Positions 5,392 through 9,022 of a DNA stretch of 9,022 nt are shown piece after piece. The notes beneath the pieces are model-generated. The model saw nothing but the letters and a program-made list of their open reading frames with translations. It did not search any database and was not told the origin of the DNA. The DNA is taken from NCBI GenBank assembly GCA_008017255.1, contig SSHD01000080.1, forward strand, positions 1 to 9,022, read 5' to 3'. Positions within the stretch are counted from its first letter, which is position 1. Each line of letters starts with the position of its first letter. The stretch is from Acinetobacter sp. Its GTDB lineage: Bacteria; Pseudomonadota; Gammaproteobacteria; Pseudomonadales; Moraxellaceae. The position numbers and the translations under genes are program-made.

Positions 5392-6374
5392 GCAATTTTT
5401 CCTTCTGCCACCAACACTGCGCTAAGCGCATTTTCTAAACGTGATTTGTTATCTATGGCAAAGGCTTTTTCGATATTCGGTAAGCGCTTGGCAAGATTAC
5501 TCAGCACCGTACCCGGTCCACATTCCACCACATACTGAATGCCTTGATCTTGCAGATATTGCATACTACGTGTCCACTGCACCGGTTGATACAATTGCGC
5601 AGTCAGTGCCTGATGCAGTGCCTTCACATCGCTAGCGATGGCTGCATTAACATTTTGAATCAGCGCAAGGCGTGGCAGCTCAATCGTAGTTTTTTGCAAA
5701 GCTTCTGCAAACTGCTCAGCAGCAGGTTGCATCAGTGCGCAATGTGACGGTACCGACACAGGTAAAGCAATGGCTTTCCCCGATTGTTCTTTAGCTTCTG
5801 CCATCACTTGTTGCACCAGTGCAGTGGTACCGGCGATCACCACTTGACCTTGGGCATTATAATTTGCCGCTTGAACCGAGCCCTGCCCTGTCGCTGTCGC
5901 GTTTTGGCATAATTCAATCACCTGTTCGTCGGCTAAACCTAAAATTGCCGCCATTGCACCGCTGCCTTGTGGAACTGCACTTTGCATCAGCTTGCCGCGC
6001 AAGTTCACTAAGCGGACCGCATCGGCCAAAGTCATGGCTTCTGCTGCAACCAATGCGCTGTATTCGCCTAAAGAATGCCCTGCCACATACTTTGGCACCA
6101 CGCCACCCAGCTCTAACCACACGCGCCATAAGGCGATGGATGCAGTTAGCAACACAGGTTGCGTATTTTCGGTTTGGTCGAGCCCTTCGCCGCTCTGGCT
6201 AATCTGCCACAGGTCAAACCCAAGTGCATCTGAGGCTTCGCGAAAAGTGTCTTGCACTAGCGCAAACTGCTCAGCAAGTTCCGCCAACATACCCACTTTT
6301 TGTGAGCCTTGACCCGGAAAAACAAAGGCGGTTTTAGTTGCTTGAGCAAGCTGCTCAAGTCGTTTAGTCGACAT
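5388..6374 (-). CDS. fabD: Malonyl-CoA:ACP transacylase FabD
   Basis: FabD transfers malonyl from CoA to AcpP, supplying the two-carbon donor for fatty acid elongation. The product is 328 residues, about 19 more than E. coli (309). Motifs are GQGSQ at 21-25, the nucleophile Ser101 in GHSLG at 99-103, Arg126 (equivalent to E. coli R117, which binds the malonyl carboxylate), His211 in PSHCALM, Gln266 in PVQW and GPG at 286-288. I chose ATG 6372-6374 because AAGGAT (6386-6381) lies 6 bases upstream; an in-frame ATG at 6414-6416 would add 14 residues with no matching ribosome-binding site. Compared with E. coli the extra length is mostly a 13-residue N-terminal lead before the first strand. It heads a fabD-fabG-acpP operon; plsX and fabH are not adjacent. 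Confidence 0.97.
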   Translation of the reverse strand: MSTKRLEQLAQATKTAFVFPGQGSQKVGMLAELAEQFALVQDTFREASDALGFDLWQISQSGEGLDQTENTQPVLLTASIALWRVWLELGGVVPKYVAGHSLGEYSALVAAEAMTLADAVRLVNLRGKLMQSAVPQGSGAMAAILGLADEQVIELCQNATATGQGSVQAANYNAQGQVVIAGTTALVQQVMAEAKEQSGKAIALPVSVPSHCALMQPAAEQFAEALQKTTIELPRLALIQNVNAAIASDVKALHQALTAQLYQPVQWTRSMQYLQDQGIQYVVECGPGTVLSNLAKRLPNIEKAFAIDNKSRLENALSAVLVAEGKIA

Positions 6375-6419
6375 ATAAAAATCCTTAAATAAGTCTACTG
6401 TCAATGTGATTAACACCGA

Positions 6420-6438
6420 GTATTCTACAGCAGAATAC
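6420..6438 (-). promoter_or_regulatory. Inverted repeat over a candidate fabD -10 element
   Basis: GTATTCT at 6420-6426 and AGAATAC at 6432-6438 form a perfect 7-bp inverted repeat with five bases between. On the minus strand, TAGAAT (6427-6422) within it is a good -10 box, placing a start near 6415 and a leader of about 41 bases before fabD. No good -35 is seen at 17 bases, which would suit an activator-dependent or weak promoter. The repeat could be an operator. It does not match the FadR or FabR sites known from E. coli. Confidence 0.42.
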
Positions 6439-6527
6439 CCCTAGACTCTTGAACGATTTGGAAATTTAACATTGTTTAAAACTTTTTAGCATTAGACTTT
6501 TTGCAAAAAGCGATGACACAAAACAAC

Positions 6528-6555
6528 AAAAAAGAGAGCTTTCGCTCTCTTTTTT
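6528..6555 (-). terminator. Intrinsic terminator after rpmF
   Basis: On the minus strand AAAAAAGAGAGC pairs with GCTCTCTTTTTT around a GAAA tetraloop (GNRA), followed by the U-run formed by the stem's own end. It lies 37 bases after the rpmF stop and separates yceD-rpmF from fabD, so the fab genes need a promoter downstream of it. The symmetric A- and T-runs would also let it work on the plus strand. Confidence 0.87.
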
Positions 6556-6592
6556 CTAAACCTTAAGCCAAAGCCTAATGCATATAATTCAA

Positions 6593-6778
6593 TTATTCAG
6601 CAGCAGCTGCTTTAGCGAATAATTGACGACCACGGTAAATACCGTCTTTAGTCACGTGGTGACGACGATGCGTTTCACCAGTGGTTTGGTCTACAGATAA
6701 TGCATTCTCGGTTAAAGCGTCATGTGAACGGCGCATGTCACGGCGAGAGCGACTTTTACGGTTTTGCTGAACGGCCAT
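6593..6778 (-). CDS. rpmF: Large-subunit ribosomal protein bL32
   Basis: L32 is a small basic protein of the 50S subunit. The product is 61 residues, starting [22 protein letters not shown] and containing the conserved GETHRRHH and GIYRGRQL stretches, like E. coli L32 (57 residues) with a short Ala-rich tail (KAAAAE). It has no cysteines, so it is the zinc-free (C-minus) form. AAGGAG at 6789-6784 is a strong Shine-Dalgarno sequence five bases before ATG. It follows yceD by 73 bases and precedes the fab operon, a widely conserved order. An extended -10 promoter in the gap suggests that it can be transcribed without yceD. Confidence 0.97.
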   Translation of the reverse strand: MAVQQNRKSRSRRDMRRSHDALTENALSVDQTTGETHRRHHVTKDGIYRGRQLFAKAAAAE

Positions 6779-6827
6779 GATGGCTCCTTACAAAGATCGA
6801 AAAATAGATTGGAACAAATTCAGTTGT

Positions 6828-6863
6828 CTTAACTCAACATTATAACATAAATTATGAGTTAAG
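6828..6863. repeat. 9-bp inverted repeat spanning the yceD stop and rpmF promoter
   Basis: CTTAACTCA at 6828-6836 and TGAGTTAAG at 6855-6863 are exact reverse complements, separated by 18 A+T-rich bases. The right arm lies in the last codons of yceD and the spacer contains its stop and a TATAAT box. It could be an operator over the rpmF promoter, or a hairpin with a large loop after yceD. It lacks a G+C-rich stem, so it is not a good intrinsic terminator. Confidence 0.6.
6839..6847 (-). promoter_or_regulatory. Extended -10 promoter for rpmF
   Basis: The minus strand reads TGTTATAAT (6847-6839), a perfect -10 TATAAT with the TG extension one base upstream. Such promoters do not need a good -35, and none is obvious here. 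Transcription would start near 6832, inside the left arm of the flanking inverted repeat, giving a leader of about 54 bases to the rpmF ATG. Confidence 0.55.
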
Positions 6864-7412
6864 TTTACCCTTCAGACCAGCCAAAACATCAAACGGGTTG
6901 TCCCGTTTCTCTTCGACAGTGTCCGAAATGGCAGGTTGATGCTTATGCTCACAAGCGTCATGCTTAGGAGATAAAGGCACCAACAATAATAATTCATCTT
7001 CTAGTAGTGCGAGCAAATCGATCGATGCAGGTGTATCGTAATCACCTTTTTTCGTAAATTCGCTTTCACCTAAAACGATGAAATCAGCATCCTCATCCAA
7101 TCGCTCTATCAGTGACTCATCGTCAATCATAGCCAAATGAAAATCTAAAACCAGTTCAATTTCAACGGCATCCAAACAACGTTGGCATTGCATTGGAACT
7201 TTGGTTTCAATATGTCCATCTAACCATACAATGCGATGATAGGCATCCATTGATAGCTTACAGTCTATGTTGATTAATTGATGATCAATTGAACCAACAG
7301 CTTCTCGAGCAATACGAGCAAAGCGTGACAATGGCAGTGTGCCTGACCATGTAAAGCCCTGTTCAGCCCATTTAAATGGCTCGAGTTGGCTTGGAAAAGT
7401 ATTTGCTGACAT
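6852..7412 (-). CDS. yceD: YceD/DUF177 family 23S rRNA accumulation protein
   Basis: YceD (DUF177) is a small, acidic, widely conserved protein usually encoded just before rpmF and linked to 23S rRNA accumulation in E. coli and plants; its molecular activity is unclear. The product is 186 residues (E. coli 173). Family marks are a CxxC pair (C76, C79; QCQRCLDAVE), the acidic, hydrophobic DLLALLEDELLLLVPLSPKH block at 132-151, C154, and the terminal NPFDVLAGLK at 172-181. The Cys pair and C154 might bind a metal; this is inference. The ATG at 7410-7412 has no clear Shine-Dalgarno sequence, and the promoter upstream predicts only 7 to 9 untranslated bases, so it may be translated from a nearly leaderless mRNA. 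It is divergent from epmC. Confidence 0.93.
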   Translation of the reverse strand: MSANTFPSQLEPFKWAEQGFTWSGTLPLSRFARIAREAVGSIDHQLINIDCKLSMDAYHRIVWLDGHIETKVPMQCQRCLDAVEIELVLDFHLAMIDDESLIERLDEDADFIVLGESEFTKKGDYDTPASIDLLALLEDELLLLVPLSPKHDACEHKHQPAISDTVEEKRDNPFDVLAGLKGKLNS

Positions 7413-7426
7413 AATTTAAGTTGGCG

Positions 7427-7455
7427 ATTCTACAAATTCATCGGTACTCTGTCAA
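7427..7455 (-). promoter_or_regulatory. Sigma70 promoter for yceD-rpmF
   Basis: On the minus strand a perfect -35 TTGACA (7455-7450) and -10 TAGAAT (7432-7427) are separated by exactly 17 bases. The predicted start, about 7419-7421, is only 7 to 9 bases before the yceD ATG. This is one of the two best promoters in the window. Confidence 0.75.
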
Positions 7456-7464
7456 AGATTAAGA

Positions 7465-7470
7465 TACAAT
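7465..7470 (+). promoter_or_regulatory. Possible -10 element for epmC
   Basis: TACAAT at 7465-7470 is a fair -10 box 39 bases before the epmC ATG, but the hexamer 17 bases upstream (CGGTAC) is a poor -35. It would nearly abut the yceD -35 box on the other strand, making a compact divergent promoter pair. Confidence 0.3.
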
Positions 7471-7508
7471 TTTGCACTTCTTTTGACAAAACTCAGGGTA
7501 ACTCAGCA

Positions 7509-8171
7509 ATGCACCTGTTGCAGCCGCAACCTGAAGTAACAACTTCATTACTTGTTAGCACCCACTCAACCGTTGGGTCTGTGTGTGTACCAAGTCAAAT
7601 GCAATATGCAGCTTGGCAACAGTTAAGCACAGAAGCCGAACAGGTCGAGTGGCTTATTTTACACTTTAATGCGTGGTTTTCCCACCATAATGTCACGCTT
7701 GTTAAAGGTGATGTTGAACCTGAATATTTCCCTGCAACAAATGGGCAGCCGGCAAAAATCCAATTTGCCCATGGTTTTTTAAATAGCGCCTTACATGAGA
7801 TAAGCCATTGGAGCATTGCCGGAACCAAGCGCCGTTTACTGTCCGATTTAGGATATTGGTATGCACCCGATGGTCGCAGCGCCGAACAGCAAGCCCTGTT
7901 TGAGCAAGTAGAAGTCAAACCACAGGCAATTGAATGGTTATTTGCCACTGCTTTGGGTCTAAAATTCCGAGTGTCTTTAGATAATTTGACTGGTGATAGC
8001 GGCAATGGGCAACAATTTAAAGACCGTGTGTTTGCCCAAGTACAAGATTTTTTTACTGGTAGAGCAACTTTACCACCAGACGCTGCTTATTTTATTGATT
8101 GTATTTGCAGTAGTACGCGTCATCGTGAACCATTACAACTTGATGAATTTAAACGTGAATACCTTGACTAA
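7509..8171 (+). CDS. epmC: Elongation factor P hydroxylase EpmC (YfcM family)
   Basis: EpmC hydroxylates the beta-lysylated lysine of elongation factor P, the last step after EpmB (lysine aminomutase) and EpmA (ligase). The product is 220 residues, longer than E. coli EpmC (about 182). The core is very similar: LVKGDVEPEYFPA at 64-76, FAHGF at 86-90, the HEISHW motif at 96-101 (H96, E97, H100), LGYWYAPDGR at 114-123, FEQVEVKPQA at 131-140, LDNLTGD at 157-163. H96, H100 and a Glu in the EVEVKP segment are likely metal ligands; their assignment is my inference. The ATG at 7509 has AGGG ten bases upstream; Met31 at 7599 would give the E. coli-like length but lacks a ribosome-binding site. No efp, epmA or epmB is nearby. 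Confidence 0.93.
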   Translation: MHLLQPQPEVTTSLLVSTHSTVGSVCVPSQMQYAAWQQLSTEAEQVEWLILHFNAWFSHHNVTLVKGDVEPEYFPATNGQPAKIQFAHGFLNSALHEISHWSIAGTKRRLLSDLGYWYAPDGRSAEQQALFEQVEVKPQAIEWLFATALGLKFRVSLDNLTGDSGNGQQFKDRVFAQVQDFFTGRATLPPDAAYFIDCICSSTRHREPLQLDEFKREYLD

Positions 8172-8283
8172 ACAATCAATTAAATAATTGCTTCATTGAC
8201 CAAATAATCACAACTGAGTCTTGCAACTGTAACCTTAGCCGTTTCATACTCTATGTAGCGGTATCCATGGGGGAGTTTCAAGC
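8172..8283 (+). promoter_or_regulatory. epmC-yciO gap with a weak yciO promoter
   Basis: TTGCAA at 8221-8226 and CATACT at 8245-8250 are 18 bases apart and could form a weak promoter starting near 8257, about 27 bases before yciO. No clear terminator follows epmC, so read-through from epmC is also possible. GGGGGAG at 8269-8275 is a strong Shine-Dalgarno sequence eight bases before the yciO ATG. Confidence 0.38.
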
Positions 8284-8901
8284 ATGTTGCATTTACATAT
8301 TCATCCTGAAAATCCACAGCCCCGTCTAATTACACAAGCGGTTGAGCGGATTCGTGCCGGCGATGTCGTGGTCTATCCGACCGATGCCGCCTATGCCATT
8401 GGCTGCCAAATTGGTAATAAAAGCGCTATGGAACGGATTACGCACATTCGGGGTTTAGGACCAAAACATCAATACGCGATTATGTGTAGTGATTTATCTG
8501 ATATTGCCACCTATGCCAAAGTCGATAACACCATGTATCGGCTGTTAAAAAATAATACCCCTGCCATTACCACTTTTATTTTGCCTGCGACCAGTGAAGT
8601 ACCTAAACGCTTAATGCATCCTAAGAAAAAAACCATTGGGCTGCGTATTCCAAGTAATCCCATTGCGCACGCCTTACTGCAAGAACTGGGCGAACCTTTA
8701 CTGACCAGTACCTTGATTTTACCCAATCAAACCGACCCGTTGGATGATCCATTTGATATAGAAACCCAGTTGGCTAAACGCATAGATGTGTTTATAGATG
8801 GCGGTTTTGGAACACTCTCTACCACTAGCATTATTGATTTATCGGGTGAAAACCCTGAAATTGTGCGTCGTGGTGTGGGTGACGTGAGTGCTTTTGAGTA
8901 A
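8284..8901 (+). CDS. yciO: YciO, YrdC/Sua5-superfamily protein
   Basis: The product (205 residues; E. coli YciO 206) has the double-stranded-RNA-binding YrdC/Sua5 fold. It matches YciO along its length: IHPENPQPRLITQAVE at 6-21, VVYPTDAAYAIGC at 29-41, MERITHIRGLGPKHQYAIMC at 49-68, LLKNNTP at 87-93, KKTIGLRIPSNPIA at 115-128, and a C-terminal SIIDLSGENPEIVRRGVGDV. True TsaC/Sua5 enzymes make threonylcarbamoyl-AMP for tRNA t6A37 and carry a KxR signature after the first motif; here that position reads IRGLGPK, so it is probably not the t6A enzyme. YciO's role remains poorly defined. A strong Shine-Dalgarno sequence supports the start. Same strand as epmC, 112 bases away, so possibly co-transcribed. 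Confidence 0.92.
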   Translation: MLHLHIHPENPQPRLITQAVERIRAGDVVVYPTDAAYAIGCQIGNKSAMERITHIRGLGPKHQYAIMCSDLSDIATYAKVDNTMYRLLKNNTPAITTFILPATSEVPKRLMHPKKKTIGLRIPSNPIAHALLQELGEPLLTSTLILPNQTDPLDDPFDIETQLAKRIDVFIDGGFGTLSTTSIIDLSGENPEIVRRGVGDVSAFE

Positions 8902-8942
8902 GTTTTCGATTAGATTTTTCTACCACAGCGGGGAAAAATAAT

Positions 8943-9022
8943 TTACTCAACGCTTTTTTTCAATTCGATAAATTCAGGACATTGGGAAAGAATTTGCTTT
9001 TGCTCATACATCACCTCACCTA
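8943..9022 (-). CDS. Possible C-terminal end of a minus-strand gene
   Basis: Reading leftwards from the right edge, one frame stays open for 25 codons to TAA at 8943-8945 and ends MYEQKQILSQCPEFIELKKSVE. If real, it is the tail of a gene entering from the right, convergent with yciO. I do not recognise it. A second frame offers a 15-codon ORF from ATG at 9007-9005 (MSKSKFFPNVLNLSN) behind a good GAGG six bases upstream, so this may instead be a gene start or chance. No clear terminator lies between it and yciO. Confidence 0.35.
   Translation of the reverse strand, partial: GEVMYEQKQILSQCPEFIELKKSVE

Noticed and set aside
5819..6312. Plus-strand ORFs of 106 and 127 codons over fabD
   Set aside because: They overlap a well-supported gene on the other strand and have low-complexity, Arg/Leu/Ser-rich translations.
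6375..6416. ATG start for fabD 14 codons upstream
   Set aside because: It lacks a ribosome-binding site, while AAGGAT is well placed for ATG at 6372-6374; the candidate transcript start is also near 6415.
6497..6510. 14-base palindrome CTTTTTGCAAAAAG
   Set aside because: It is A/T-rich with no loop and no nearby promoter element I could defend; such palindromes arise by chance in this composition.
1..9022. Search for CRISPR arrays, IS ends, tRNA/rRNA genes, phage or toxin-antitoxin genes
   Set aside because: No regularly spaced repeats, transposase frames, cloverleaf-like sequences or familiar accessory proteins were seen; almost all sequence is explained by conserved housekeeping genes.

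Overview
The window looks like chromosomal housekeeping DNA from a gammaproteobacterium of the Moraxellaceae, most likely Acinetobacter or a close relative. I infer this from close resemblance of the Rho, TrxA (WCAPC active site), FabG and FabD products to the Acinetobacter forms I remember, from moderate A+T content, and from gene orders (ppx/trxA/rho; yceD-rpmF-fabD-fabG-acpP). I see no insertion sequence, phage gene, CRISPR array, tRNA or rRNA. This is core genome rather than an accessory island.

Layout. 1-1403 (-): most of ppx (exopolyphosphatase), its 3' end cut by the window edge. 1670-1996 (+): trxA, divergent from ppx. 2324-3592 (+): rho, behind a consensus promoter and a leader of about 220 nt. 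A 30-bp palindromic, probably bidirectional terminator separates rho from the convergent 3682-4155 (-) kbp-like BON/LysM gene. From 7412 down to 4333 (-) lies a translation and fatty-acid block: yceD, rpmF (L32), fabD, fabG, acpP, ending in a strong terminator. From 7509 rightwards (+): epmC (EF-P hydroxylase family) and yciO (YrdC/Sua5 superfamily). At the right edge there may be the tail of a minus-strand gene (8943-9022).

How the genes fit together. FabD loads malonyl groups onto AcpP, and FabG reduces the 3-ketoacyl-AcpP intermediate. yceD-rpmF just upstream couples ribosome-related genes to lipid synthesis, as in many bacteria, but plsX and fabH, which often sit between rpmF and fabD, are absent here. 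EpmC completes EF-P modification and YciO belongs to a nucleotide/tRNA-modification superfamily, so the right half leans towards translation. The left half holds polyphosphate hydrolysis, thiol redox and transcription termination.

I found no obviously new multi-gene system. The most interesting signals are regulatory: a layered rho leader (5' hairpin, two mini-ORFs, a C-rich/G-poor tract, and no Shine-Dalgarno sequence before rho); inverted repeats wrapped round the -10 elements of rpmF and fabD; a nearly leaderless yceD promoter; and a His in FabG where the E. coli enzyme has its catalytic-tetrad Asn.
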